Virus record (IMG/VR): IMGVR_UViG_3300042888_001738
Location: 1-64,000 of that record
Length of the DNA stretch: 64,000 bases
DNA from: a virus
Direction: 5' to 3' (one strand)
Numbering within the stretch: the first letter of the stretch is position 1; each line of letters begins with the position of its first letter. The translations under genes and the position numbers were made by a program. The notes beneath the pieces were generated by a model. The model was not told where the DNA came from. It ran no database searches and saw only the letters and a program-made list of their open reading frames with translations. Positions 9,030 through 18,800 of this stretch are shown here, in pieces.

Positions 9030-12000
9030 ATGGCTAACGAATTTATTCTAAGAAAAGGGTTAATTAGCTTGGGTGGGGTGACATTTCCCCTAACTCAAGT
9101 TTCAAGCACCTATACAGTGGACTCAACAGATTATTTTGTTGACGCAATATCAGGTACATTTACTATCTCATTACCTACTGCGGTCGGTATTAAGGGTCAA
9201 ATCTATCAAATAAAAAATGCAGGTAGCGGAACAATTACCGTTGACCCAAATGGTACTCAAACCATCGATGGTCAACTTACGGTTACGCTTACTCAAAATG
9301 AAAACTTATATATAGTAAGTGATGGTGCCAATTGGTTACTTGCTGGTGCTGACGGCACTTCAGGATCAAGTGGTACATCAGGTACTAGTGGCTCGAGCGG
9401 AAGCTCAGGAACTAGCGGATCTTCAGGATCAAGTGGGTCAAGTGGAAGTTCAGGTACAAGTGGAAGTAGTGGAACATCTGGATCTTCAGGTTCAAGTGGT
9501 ACTAGCGGAAGTTCAGGTTCTTCAGGAACTAGTGGAAGCTCAGGTACAAGCGGAAGTAGTGGTACATCAGGTTCTTCAGGAACTAGCGGAAGCTCAGGTT
9601 CAAGTGGAACATCTGGGTCTTCGGGTTCGTCAGGGACAAGCGGAAGTAGTGGTACGTCAGGATCATCGGGAACATCAGGTACAAGTGGTTCTTCAGGAAG
9701 TTCAGGTACTAGTGGATCGAGCGGTACAAGTGGGTCAAGTGGTAGTAGCGGAACAAGCGGGTCTTCAGGGTCAAGCGGAACGTCAGGTTCTTCAGGTACG
9801 AGCGGATCAAGCGGTACAAGTGGAAGCTCAGGTTCTTCAGGAACATCTGGATCAAGTGGTAGTAGCGGAACAAGCGGAAGCTCAGGTTCAAGTGGAACAA
9901 GCGGAAGCTCAGGATCATCGGGAACTAGTGGTAGTTCAGGCACTAGCGGATCGAGTGGAAGTAGCGGAACATCAGGTTCAAGCGGTAGCAGTGGTACGTC
10001 AGGTTCTTCAGGAACTAGTGGATCTTCAGGTACATCAGGTACATCAGGTTCAAGTGGTACGAGCGGTACAAGTGGTAGCTCAGGATCATCGGGAACTAGT
10101 GGTAGCTCAGGTTCAAGTGGAACATCAGGATCATCAGGTACTAGCGGATCAAGTGGAAGTAGTGGGACATCAGGTTCAAGCGGAAGTTCAGGTACATCTG
10201 GTTCTTCGGGAACATCAGGATCAAGCGGTACAAGTGGTTCCAGTGGATCATCGGGTACAAGCGGAAGTTCAGGTTCTTCAGGTACATCAGGTAGTAGTGG
10301 ATCATCGGGCACAAGCGGAAGCTCAGGTTCTTCAGGTACATCAGGTAGTAGTGGAACATCAGGATCTTCAGGAACAAGTGGTTCTAGCGGATCATCGGGT
10401 ACAAGTGGAAGTTCAGGTTCGTCTGGTACAAGCGGAAGTAGTGGAACTAGTGGATCTTCGGGAACAAGCGGAAGTTCAGGATCAAGTGGGACATCAGGGT
10501 CAAGTGGAACTAGCGGATCGAGTGGAAGTAGCGGTACATCAGGATCAAGCGGTAGCAGTGGGACATCAGGATCTTCAGGAACTAGTGGATCTTCAGGTAC
10601 ATCAGGTTCGTCAGGTTCGTCAGGAACAAGTGGAAGTAGTGGTACATCAGGTTCATCAGGAAGTTCAGGAACGTCTGGATCTTCGGGTACAAGTGGGTCA
10701 TCTGGATCAAGCGGTACATCAGGTAGTAGTGGAACAAGCGGATCTTCAGGCTCAAGTGGTACTTCGGGAAGTTCAGGTACATCTGGATCAAGCGGAACAA
10801 GTGGTTCTTCAGGATCTAGCGGTACTTCAGGTTCATCAGGAAGTTCAGGAACGTCTGGATCAAGCGGATCTTCAGGTACTAGCGGAAGTAGTGGAACATC
10901 AGGATCTAGCGGTTCATCGGGTACTTCTGGTTCATCTGGAACTTCAGGAAGTTCAGGTACTAGCGGATCAAGCGGTACGAGTGGAAGTTCAGGTTCAAGT
11001 GGAACATCAGGTTCTAGCGGTACATCAGGATCTAGCGGTACATCAGGATCTAGCGGTACGAGCGGTTCTTCAGGTACAAGCGGAAGTAGTGGTTCATCAG
11101 GAACTAGCGGAAGTTCAGGGACATCCGGATCAAGCGGTACTTCAGGTAGCTCAGGTTCAAGTGGTACTAGTGGAAGCTCAGGAACATCTGGATCAAGTGG
11201 TTCTTCAGGAACTAGCGGAAGTTCAGGTACATCTGGTTCTTCGGGAACTAGTGGAAGCTCAGGATCAAGCGGAACATCAGGATCATCAGGTTCAAGTGGA
11301 ACAAGCGGATCAAGTGGAAGTAGTGGTACTAGCGGGTCTTCGGGATCAAGCGGTACATCAGGTAGTAGTGGAACTAGCGGATCTTCAGGGACTAGCGGAA
11401 GCTCAGGTTCTTCAGGAACATCAGGCTCAAGTGGGACTAGCGGATCATCAGGTACGAGCGGTAGTTCAGGTACTTCAGGATCAAGTGGTTCGTCAGGTAC
11501 ATCTGGATCATCAGGAACATCAGGTTCTTCAGGATCTAGTGGTACAAGTGGAAGTTCAGGTACATCTGGTTCAAGCGGTACAAGTGGTTCTTCAGGTACC
11601 TCAGGTTCAAGTGGTTCATCAGGGACATCAGGTTCAAGTGGTTCATCAGGAACTAGCGGCTCAAGTGGAACAAGTGGTTCAAGTGGTACTTCAGGTTCTT
11701 CAGGATCAAGCGGAACATCTGGATCGTCAGGTACTAGCGGATCAAGTGGGTCTTCAGGTACGAGCGGTTCTTCAGGTACATCAGGTTCAAGCGGTACAAG
11801 TGGATCTTCAGGTTCATCTGGTACTAGTGGTTCTAGCGGAAGTTCAGGTACATCCGGATCAAGTGGTACTTCTGGATCATCAGGTAGCAGTGGAACAAGT
11901 GGATCTTCAGGAACAAGTGGATCTTCAGGAACAAGTGGTTCTAGCGGAAGTAGTGGAACATCAGGATCAAGTGGTTCATCGGGAACGTCAGGATCTTCAG

Positions 12001-15000
12001 GTACTAGCGGAAGCTCAGGAACATCTGGATCAAGTGGAAGTAGTGGTACTAGCGGATCTTCGGGATCAAGCGGTACATCAGGTAGTAGTGGATCAAGTGG
12101 AAGTAGTGGTACTAGCGGATCTTCGGGATCAAGCGGTACATCAGGTAGTAGTGGAACAAGTGGGTCTTCAGGTACTAGCGGAAGCTCAGGAACATCTGGA
12201 TCAAGCGGTACAAGCGGAAGCTCAGGAACTAGCGGATCAAGCGGTACTAGTGGAAGCTCAGGTTCATCAGGTACTAGTGGATCTTCAGGTACGTCAGGTA
12301 GTAGCGGAACAAGTGGTTCATCAGGAACATCAGGATCAAGTGGAAGTAGTGGTACGAGCGGAAGTTCAGGTTCAAGTGGAACATCAGGATCTAGCGGTTC
12401 ATCGGGAACAAGTGGTTCTTCAGGAACATCAGGTTCAAGTGGTACAAGTGGATCTTCAGGTTCATCAGGAACTAGTGGAAGTTCGGGTACATCTGGATCT
12501 TCAGGTACTAGCGGTTCATCAGGGACTTCAGGTAGTAGCGGAACAAGCGGATCTTCAGGAAGTTCGGGTACATCAGGATCAAGTGGATCTTCAGGGACAA
12601 GTGGAAGTAGTGGAACGTCTGGAAGCTCAGGCACATCAGGATCTTCAGGATCAAGTGGAACTAGTGGAAGTTCAGGTTCAAGCGGAACATCTGGATCTTC
12701 AGGGACAAGCGGAAGTAGCGGAACAAGTGGTTCAAGCGGTTCTTCAGGAAAGTCAGGATCTTCAGGTAGTAGTGGAACATCAGGGTCTTCAGGTACAAGT
12801 GGTAGTTCAGGATCTTCAGGTACTAGCGGATCCTCAGGAACATCTGGATCAAGTGGGACATCAGGTAGTAGTGGTACAAGCGGAAGTTCAGGTACATCTG
12901 GATCTTCAGGAAGTAGCGGTACAAGTGGAAGTAGCGGGTCTTCAGGTACTTCAGGATCAAGCGGTACATCAGGTAGTTCAGGAACATCAGGTTCAAGTGG
13001 AACAAGTGGGTCTTCAGGAACAAGTGGTTCTAGCGGAAGTTCAGGTACGAGCGGAAGTAGTGGAACTAGCGGATCTTCAGGAACATCAGGAAGCTCAGGC
13101 TCAAGTGGTATTAGTGGTTCTAGTGGAAGTTCAGGCACATCAGGATCTTCAGGTACAAGTGGTAGTTCAGGATCATCGGGAACTAGTGGTTCTTCAGGTA
13201 CATCAGGTTCAAGTGGTACAAGTGGAAGCTCAGGTTCATCAGGTACTAGTGGATCAAGTGGTACGAGTGGAAGCTCAGGTTCAAGCGGTACAAGTGGTAG
13301 TAGTGGAACATCAGGAAGTTCAGGAACAAGCGGTTCAAGCGGATCTTCAGGAAAGTCTGGATCTTCAGGTAGTAGTGGGACATCAGGTTCAAGTGGTACA
13401 AGCGGATCTTCAGGTTCATCAGGTACGAGCGGAAGTTCAGGAACTAGTGGATCGTCAGGGACATCAGGATCTAGCGGATCTTCAGGTACTAGCGGATCTT
13501 CAGGTACTAGTGGAAGTTCAGGATCTAGCGGTACAAGTGGTAGTTCAGGAACATCTGGATCTTCAGGTTCATCAGGAACAAGCGGAAGCTCAGGAACATC
13601 TGGATCAAGCGGTACTAGCGGTAATAGCGGAAGTTCAGGTTCATCAGGAACATCTGGATCAAGCGGTACTAGCGGAAGTTCAGGAACATCTGGATCTTCA
13701 GGAACTAGCGGTAATAGCGGAAGTTCAGGATCAAGTGGTACTAGCGGAAGCTCAGGTACATCTGGATCAAGCGGTACTAGCGGTAATAGCGGAAGTTCAG
13801 GATCAAGCGGTACTAGCGGAAGTTCAGGTACATCTGGATCAAGCGGTACTAGCGGTAATAGCGGAAGTTCAGGATCAAGCGGTACTAGCGGAAGCTCAGG
13901 AACATCTGGATCAAGCGGTACTAGCGGTAATAGCGGAAGCTCAGGTTCATCAGGAACATCAGGATCAAGCGGTACTAGCGGAAGCTCAGGAACATCTGGA
14001 TCTTCAGGAACTAGCGGTAATAGCGGAAGTTCAGGATCGTCAGGAACAAGCGGAAGCTCAGGTACATCTGGATCAAGCGGTACTAGCGGTAATAGCGGAA
14101 GTTCAGGATCAAGCGGTACTAGCGGAAGTTCAGGTACATCTGGATCAAGCGGTACTAGCGGTAATAGCGGAAGCTCAGGTTCATCAGGAACATCAGGATC
14201 AAGCGGTACTAGCGGAAGCTCAGGAACATCTGGATCTTCAGGAACAAGCGGAAGCTCAGGTACATCTGGATCAAGCGGTACTAGCGGTAATAGCGGAAGT
14301 TCAGGATCAAGCGGTACTAGCGGAAGTTCAGGTACATCTGGATCAAGCGGTACTAGCGGAAGCTCAGGTTCATCAGGTAAATCTGGTAGCTCAGGATCAA
14401 GTGGTACTAGCGGAAGCTCAGGAACATCTGGATCTTCAGGAACTAGCGGTAATAGCGGAAGTTCAGGATCGTCAGGAACATCTGGATCAAGCGGTACTAG
14501 CGGAAGTTCAGGAACATCTGGATCTTCAGGAACTAGCGGTAATAGCGGAAGTTCAGGTTCATCAGGAACATCTGGATCAAGCGGTACTAGCGGAAGTTCA
14601 GGAACATCTGGATCTTCAGGAACTAGCGGTAATAGCGGAAGTTCAGGTTCATCAGGAACATCTGGATCAAGCGGTACTAGCGGAAGTTCAGGAACATCTG
14701 GATCTTCAGGAACTAGCGGTAATAGCGGAAGTTCAGGATCGTCAGGAACAAGCGGAAGCTCAGGTACATCAGGAACATCTGGATCTTCAGGAACGTCAGG
14801 ATCAAGTGGTACTAGCGGTAATAGCGGAAGCTCAGGATCAAGTGGTACTAGTGGAAGTTCAGGTACATCAGGATCAAGCGGTACAAGCGGAAGTTCAGGG
14901 TCATCAGGTAAATCTGGAAGTTCAGGATCATCAGGAACAAGCGGAGAGTCGGGTTCATCTGGATCAAGCGGAACTAGCGGTGTTGGCGGAAGCTCAGGAT

Positions 15001-17342
15001 CATCAGGAACAAGTGGAAGTTCAGGTACTTCAGGATCATCGGGTACAAGTGGATCTTCAGGGACATCTGGATCAAGTGGAACTTCAGGAACAACAGGTAA
15101 ATCTGGAAGTTCTGGAAGTTCTGGAACAAGCGGTTCATCAGGTACTTCAGGATCTTCAGGAACATCTGGATCGAGCGGTACATCAGGAGCAGCAGGAACT
15201 TCAGGATCGAGCGGTACATCAGGAGCGGCAGGAACTAGCGGAAGTTCAGGAACTTCAGGGGTATCTTTACAAGTATTAGATGAAGGAACTTCTTTAACTA
15301 CGGCAGCGTCATCAATGAACTTTGTGGGAACTGGCGTTACTGTCACAAGCACGGGTAGTTCAGTTACTGTAAATATTACAGGTGGAGGTGGTGGTGGATC
15401 AATACCAGGATCTAACAATCAAGTTATCACATCAGATGGTGCAGGTGGAGCAGTTGCCGAATCATTATTAACATTTGACGGTACGATCACATCTCCTTAT
15501 TTGAATGTTAATAGTGTTACAGTAGGTAGAGGAAATAATAACGTCGCATCCAACATTTCAATCGGAGATGTTGCATTTAATGCCGCCGCAAACGGGTCGT
15601 ATAATATTGCCTTAGGTAAGGCGGTTTTACGAGGTATTACAAGTGGTGTGTGTAATATTGGTATCGGATTCGGAGCTCAAAACACTAATAACGTTTGTAA
15701 TGTAATTGCTATTGGTAAAAGTGCTTTGTATTATAATACAGCAAGTAGTACAATTGGTATTGGTGATTTCGCATTGAGACTTAATACCGGTGTAGGTAAT
15801 ACCGCGGTTGGTTATAGATCTATTGAAAATAATGGTATTGGTGTATATAACACAGCATTGGGTTTTGGTACTTTATTAAGTAATACTAGTGGTTCTCGAA
15901 ACGTCGCAATTGGTTCTGGAGCTTTTTGTCCCGGATCCCCAACGTCATTTAACACTCGTACTCTTGGTAAAAATCAAGGTGGTTACAACAATATTGGAAT
16001 TGGTGTTGGTGCATTACATAATAATGTAAATAATTCTCAACTTATCGCGATTGGTGTTGGGGCGTTATACAAAAATAATGGTGGAGTAAGAAACGTTGCG
16101 ATAGGTACTTGCTCTTTAGTGTATAACTCCACTGGAGTATGTAATATTGGGATTGGATATGAGAGTTTAGCAACTAATTCATATGGTGGTTGTAACATTG
16201 CAATAGGAGGAAGTCAAACACTATTTAATAACACCCTTGGTGGTGCAAACATTGCCATGGGTGTTGCTTTATACAATAACACTATTGGTAATCATAACAT
16301 TGCCTTAGGAAGATCTGCACTTTACACAAATACCACTGGTTGTGGTAATATTGCATTAGGTAGAAGAGCTTTAGCGTTTAATACCATAGGTGGATACAAC
16401 ATTGCAATGGGTCGAGGAGCAATGTATTGTAACGACAGAGGATTAAATAATGTTGCAATAGGTAGAAGTGCTCTTTATGAAAACGTTACTGGTAACGGAT
16501 CTGTTGCCATCGGTGTAAGATCATTAGCCTGTGCTAATACAGGAGGGGTCTATGGATTCCCTAACACTGCTGTTGGATCTGAGTCTCTGTATAATAACAC
16601 AACAGGATATTATAATACTGCGATTGGTTTCAGAGCGGCTTTCACCCTTTCAACTGGTTGTAGGAATACTGCTGTTGGTCATAGGGCATTATGTAGTAGT
16701 ACTTATGCATATGATAACGTTGCGGTAGGTGAAGGTGCGTTGTTAGGCAATACCACAGGGTTCAATAACGTTGGTGTTGGTCAGGGTACATTGTTAGCTA
16801 ATACAGTTGGGTATTCATCAACAGCATTAGGTTTTAGGGCCGGGGGTAATTTTACATATAACTATCAAATTGCGGTAGGTGCCAACGCGGTAACAACTAA
16901 TGTTGCATACCACACAGTTTGGGGTTCTGCGGCTAACAATGTTTATAACTGTGTGTGGGTCGCTTGGACAAACGTTTCGGATTGTAGAGATAAAGTTTGT
17001 ATTGAGACCATACCAACAAACTTAGGTTTACCATTTGTTAAAAGATTAAATCCTGTTTCATTCAATTGGGATACTAGACAATCATATGTTGATAGATGTA
17101 AATACGAATATGGTCAAAAAGACGGAACGTTATCAGGATCAACAAAAGAATATGGTATAATTGCCCAAGAAGTTGAGGAAGTAATGAATGAATTGGGCGT
17201 TAGGTTTGATGCATTAAAACACAATGAGAAAGATGACGCATACCGTTTCACTTATGAAGGTTTATTCGCACCAATTATTAAATCAATTCAAGAGTTATCG
17301 GATAAAATTGATGATTTAGAAGAAAGAATAAATAAATCATAA
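9030..17342 (+). CDS. Giant Gly-X-Y fibre protein 2 with YadA-like head and peptidase S74 chaperone
   Basis: A 2770-residue protein. Residues 1-105 form an N-terminal beta domain of the kind found in tail fibres (GQIYQIKNAGSGTITV). Residues 106-2076 are about 657 Gly-X-Y triplets of Ser and Thr with scattered Lys, Asn, Glu and Ala. A beta linker follows. Residues ~2160-2600 carry repeats such as NVAIGSGAF and NTAVGYRSI, the pattern of the trimeric-autotransporter (YadA/Hia) left-handed beta-roll head. The C-terminus is a peptidase S74 intramolecular chaperone: Ser2650 and Lys2655 in NVSDCRDK, then YGIIAQEVEEV and a coiled-coil end. S74 domains trimerise the fibre and cut themselves off before the SDxRxK serine (family knowledge). 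This indicates a very long homotrimeric fibre ending in an adhesive head. Confidence 0.88.
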   Translation: MANEFILRKGLISLGGVTFPLTQVSSTYTVDSTDYFVDAISGTFTISLPTAVGIKGQIYQIKNAGSGTITVDPNGTQTIDGQLTVTLTQNENLYIVSDGANWLLAGADGTSGSSGTSGTSGSSGSSGTSGSSGSSGSSGSSGTSGSSGTSGSSGSSGTSGSSGSSGTSGSSGTSGSSGTSGSSGTSGSSGSSGTSGSSGSSGTSGSSGTSGSSGTSGTSGSSGSSGTSGSSGTSGSSGSSGTSGSSGSSGTSGSSGTSGSSGTSGSSGSSGTSGSSGSSGTSGSSGSSGTSGSSGSSGTSGSSGTSGSSGSSGTSGSSGSSGTSGSSGTSGSSGTSGTSGSSGTSGTSGSSGSSGTSGSSGSSGTSGSSGTSGSSGSSGTSGSSGSSGTSGSSGTSGSSGTSGSSGSSGTSGSSGSSGTSGSSGSSGTSGSSGSSGTSGSSGTSGSSGTSGSSGSSGTSGSSGSSGTSGSSGTSGSSGTSGSSGSSGTSGSSGTSGSSGSSGTSGSSGSSGTSGSSGTSGSSGTSGSSGSSGTSGSSGTSGSSGSSGTSGSSGTSGSSGSSGTSGSSGTSGSSGSSGTSGSSGTSGSSGTSGSSGSSGTSGSSGSSGTSGSSGSSGTSGSSGTSGSSGSSGTSGSSGTSGSSGTSGSSGTSGSSGSSGTSGSSGTSGSSGTSGSSGTSGSSGTSGSSGSSGTSGSSGTSGSSGTSGSSGSSGTSGSSGTSGSSGSSGTSGSSGTSGSSGTSGSSGSSGTSGSSGSSGTSGSSGSSGTSGSSGSSGTSGSSGTSGSSGTSGSSGSSGTSGSSGTSGSSGTSGSSGTSGSSGSSGTSGSSGTSGSSGSSGTSGSSGTSGSSGTSGSSGTSGSSGSSGTSGSSGSSGTSGSSGTSGSSGTSGSSGSSGTSGSSGTSGSSGSSGTSGSSGTSGSSGTSGSSGSSGTSGSSGSSGTSGSSGTSGSSGSSGTSGSSGTSGSSGTSGSSGSSGTSGSSGSSGTSGSSGTSGSSGTSGSSGSSGTSGSSGSSGTSGSSGSSGSSGTSGSSGSSGTSGSSGTSGSSGTSGSSGTSGSSGTSGSSGTSGSSGTSGSSGSSGTSGSSGTSGSSGTSGSSGTSGSSGSSGTSGSSGSSGTSGSSGSSGTSGSSGTSGSSGTSGSSGSSGTSGSSGTSGSSGTSGSSGTSGSSGTSGSSGSSGTSGSSGSSGTSGSSGTSGSSGTSGSSGSSGTSGSSGSSGTSGSSGTSGSSGTSGSSGSSGKSGSSGSSGTSGSSGTSGSSGSSGTSGSSGTSGSSGTSGSSGTSGSSGTSGSSGSSGTSGSSGSSGTSGSSGTSGSSGTSGSSGTSGSSGTSGSSGSSGTSGSSGTSGSSGTSGSSGSSGISGSSGSSGTSGSSGTSGSSGSSGTSGSSGTSGSSGTSGSSGSSGTSGSSGTSGSSGSSGTSGSSGTSGSSGTSGSSGSSGKSGSSGSSGTSGSSGTSGSSGSSGTSGSSGTSGSSGTSGSSGSSGTSGSSGTSGSSGSSGTSGSSGTSGSSGSSGTSGSSGTSGSSGTSGNSGSSGSSGTSGSSGTSGSSGTSGSSGTSGNSGSSGSSGTSGSSGTSGSSGTSGNSGSSGSSGTSGSSGTSGSSGTSGNSGSSGSSGTSGSSGTSGSSGTSGNSGSSGSSGTSGSSGTSGSSGTSGSSGTSGNSGSSGSSGTSGSSGTSGSSGTSGNSGSSGSSGTSGSSGTSGSSGTSGNSGSSGSSGTSGSSGTSGSSGTSGSSGTSGSSGTSGSSGTSGNSGSSGSSGTSGSSGTSGSSGTSGSSGSSGKSGSSGSSGTSGSSGTSGSSGTSGNSGSSGSSGTSGSSGTSGSSGTSGSSGTSGNSGSSGSSGTSGSSGTSGSSGTSGSSGTSGNSGSSGSSGTSGSSGTSGSSGTSGSSGTSGNSGSSGSSGTSGSSGTSGTSGSSGTSGSSGTSGNSGSSGSSGTSGSSGTSGSSGTSGSSGSSGKSGSSGSSGTSGESGSSGSSGTSGVGGSSGSSGTSGSSGTSGSSGTSGSSGTSGSSGTSGTTGKSGSSGSSGTSGSSGTSGSSGTSGSSGTSGAAGTSGSSGTSGAAGTSGSSGTSGVSLQVLDEGTSLTTAASSMNFVGTGVTVTSTGSSVTVNITGGGGGGSIPGSNNQVITSDGAGGAVAESLLTFDGTITSPYLNVNSVTVGRGNNNVASNISIGDVAFNAAANGSYNIALGKAVLRGITSGVCNIGIGFGAQNTNNVCNVIAIGKSALYYNTASSTIGIGDFALRLNTGVGNTAVGYRSIENNGIGVYNTALGFGTLLSNTSGSRNVAIGSGAFCPGSPTSFNTRTLGKNQGGYNNIGIGVGALHNNVNNSQLIAIGVGALYKNNGGVRNVAIGTCSLVYNSTGVCNIGIGYESLATNSYGGCNIAIGGSQTLFNNTLGGANIAMGVALYNNTIGNHNIALGRSALYTNTTGCGNIALGRRALAFNTIGGYNIAMGRGAMYCNDRGLNNVAIGRSALYENVTGNGSVAIGVRSLACANTGGVYGFPNTAVGSESLYNNTTGYYNTAIGFRAAFTLSTGCRNTAVGHRALCSSTYAYDNVAVGEGALLGNTTGFNNVGVGQGTLLANTVGYSSTALGFRAGGNFTYNYQIAVGANAVTTNVAYHTVWGSAANNVYNCVWVAWTNVSDCRDKVCIETIPTNLGLPFVKRLNPVSFNWDTRQSYVDRCKYEYGQKDGTLSGSTKEYGIIAQEVEEVMNELGVRFDALKHNEKDDAYRFTYEGLFAPIIKSIQELSDKIDDLEERINKS
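9345..15257 (+). repeat. Gly-X-Y coding repeat tract 2
   Basis: 5913 nt of 9-nt Gly-X-Y units. Aspartate is essentially absent after the first triplet, unlike tract 1. Asn, Lys, Glu and Ala variants appear only in the 3' third. Confidence 0.95.
13620..14840 (+). repeat. Higher-order tandem repeat inside fibre 2
   Basis: Fourteen copies of GGTAATAGCGG (Gly-Asn-Ser) spaced mostly 72 or 90 nt apart (24 or 30 residues), with near-identical DNA between them. This contrasts with the shuffled codons elsewhere in the tract and points to recent tandem expansion. Confidence 0.85.
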
Positions 17343-17374
17343 TACACTTTGAGTGTATTATGATTTATTTTTTT
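17334..17374 (+). terminator. Intrinsic terminator containing the stop codon of giant fibre 2
   Basis: A perfect 15-bp stem (17334-17348 with 17352-17366) closed by a TTG loop, then a run of seven T. The TAA stop of fibre 2 (17340-17342) lies inside the left arm. Confidence 0.85.
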
Positions 17375-17385
17375 AATAAAAATTT

Positions 17386-18201
17386 ATGAAAAAAATATTT
17401 TTTAACTCGTCACTACCAAGAGCAGGATCAACATTGATTCAAAATATATTAATGCACAACCCAAAAATTCACTCGACCCCAACTTCAGGTCTTTCGGAAT
17501 TATTGCTAAATGCAAGAACCCTATATTCGACAGGAGATGCTTTCAGGGCTCAAAACGAAGAAGAAATGGAAAAGGCATTTAAAGGGTTTTGTAATTCAGC
17601 ACTTCATGGTTATTTTGAGAATATTACAGATAGACCTTATGTGATTGATAAAAGTAGAGCTTGGTTAGGTCATTATGGGTTTTTGGATTGGTTCTACGAA
17701 AAACCAAAAATTATTGTAATGGTTAGAGATTTAAGAAGTATATTTTCTTCTATGGAAAAAAACTTTAGGAAAAATCCACATAAAGATCCACTTATCGTTA
17801 ATGGTACTGAATTGAAGAATATGACGACATCCGCAAGAGTTAACCATTTCTCAATATCACCCCCCGTGGGACCAAGTATTGAGTGGTTATTTGAAACAAT
17901 TCATCAAGGATTACACGAAAATATTTTATTTATTAAGTTTGAGGATTTAACAACTAATCCAAAAAAAGAAATAGATAAGATTTACAGATATTTAGAATTA
18001 GAACCGTTTGATCATGATTTTGACAACATCCAACAATTAACCCATGAAAATGACACTATACATGGTATATTTGGTGATCACAAAATCAAAAATAAAATTT
18101 CGCCCGTTGTTGAAGATTATAATGAAATTTTAGGGAAAGGGGAAGCGGACAGAATTAAAGAACATTATAATTGGTTCTATCAATTTTTTAATTATTTATA
18201 A
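17386..18201 (+). CDS. PAPS-dependent sulfotransferase
   Basis: A 271-residue protein. The N-terminus has SLPRAGSTLIQ (residues 9-19), the 5'-phosphosulfate-binding loop of sulfotransferases (PRSGST type). Around residue 110, VMVRDLRSIFSSM matches the 3'-phosphate-binding Arg...Ser element. Length fits soluble bacterial sulfotransferases, which move sulfate from PAPS to a hydroxyl or amine of a sugar, peptide or lipid. No signal peptide is seen, so it acts in the host cytoplasm during infection. It starts 44 nt after the giant Ser/Thr fibre, and an APS kinase that would make PAPS lies 1.8 kb downstream. That supports sulfation of a fibre or of its glycans (inference). Confidence 0.82.
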   Translation: MKKIFFNSSLPRAGSTLIQNILMHNPKIHSTPTSGLSELLLNARTLYSTGDAFRAQNEEEMEKAFKGFCNSALHGYFENITDRPYVIDKSRAWLGHYGFLDWFYEKPKIIVMVRDLRSIFSSMEKNFRKNPHKDPLIVNGTELKNMTTSARVNHFSISPPVGPSIEWLFETIHQGLHENILFIKFEDLTTNPKKEIDKIYRYLELEPFDHDFDNIQQLTHENDTIHGIFGDHKIKNKISPVVEDYNEILGKGEADRIKEHYNWFYQFFNYL

Positions 18202-18206
18202 TAGAG

Positions 18207-18800
18207 ATGACAGATTTTAACCTTAAGAAAAAAATGGCAGAACAGGCAATACTTATTGCGGATGATTTTATTAGCTCCGATATTGCTAAGGAAATTTTAC
18301 TTAAAGATGATGAAAAAACACCAAGACAATTAACAGATCGTATTACAAGAGAAATTGAGGAACATCTTGAGATAAATAAATTTTTTATCAATAAAATTAA
18401 AGAAGAGGAAAAAAACCTTCCGACTGAGATTTTCACCGAAGAGTTTAAATCAAACTTGTTTGATAAAGTTGGTAAGATCGAGGAGTTAAAATCAGACATA
18501 CCAAAATTTTTTAATGTATCTCAATTTAACGAGATTTATGTAACAAATAGTCCTGAAGGGATATTTTTTAATTATAAAATTAATGAAAAATATGAAGGAA
18601 ATGTATTTGTTAAATTAATTATTGCATTTGATGTTTTAAAAAATAGAGACATTATAATTGGGAACCCAAAAGAAGGGTCACAAATTTTTTCAGGTACGAA
18701 TCTTGTTGGGCTTAGCATGTTGATACCTGGAAGACAATACACTTTTACGGCAATAACAAATGAAGAAAAAAGAATAAAAGTAGAAATAAGAAACAAATGA
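18207..18800 (+). CDS. Hypothetical 197-residue protein
   Basis: Starts 5 nt after the sulfotransferase and overlaps the next gene by 4 nt (ATGA), so it belongs to the same operon. The N-terminal ~110 residues are charged and helical (many Lys/Glu/Asp). The C-terminal ~90 residues look beta-rich (NSPEGIFFNYKINEKY, PGRQYTFTAITNEE). A TATTTATA sequence overlaps the end of the preceding gene, 6 nt before this ATG, which might be a late promoter. I recognise no family. Confidence 0.6.
   Translation: MTDFNLKKKMAEQAILIADDFISSDIAKEILLKDDEKTPRQLTDRITREIEEHLEINKFFINKIKEEEKNLPTEIFTEEFKSNLFDKVGKIEELKSDIPKFFNVSQFNEIYVTNSPEGIFFNYKINEKYEGNVFVKLIIAFDVLKNRDIIIGNPKEGSQIFSGTNLVGLSMLIPGRQYTFTAITNEEKRIKVEIRNK

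Noticed and set aside
13620-14840. A regularly spaced repeat block that could be mistaken for a CRISPR array.
   Set aside because: The spacers are as repetitive as the repeats and everything is in frame within a protein; no cas genes are present.
9293-15418. A 2041-codon minus-strand open frame across fibre 2, plus long plus-strand frames over the same repeats.
   Set aside because: Same compositional effect. The peptide is only the complement of the repeat (xPLVPExP), and the sense frame has globular domains on both ends and an S74 chaperone.
2783-17342. The idea that the oxygenase hydroxylates the giant collagen-like tracts as in animal collagen.
   Set aside because: The triplets contain essentially no proline, so the PT-rich proteins are the better candidate substrates.
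18192-18200. TATTTATA at the end of the sulfotransferase gene.
   Set aside because: It coincides with codons Tyr-Leu-stop and lies 6 nt before the next ATG. It could be a promoter, but one match in AT-rich coding DNA is not enough.
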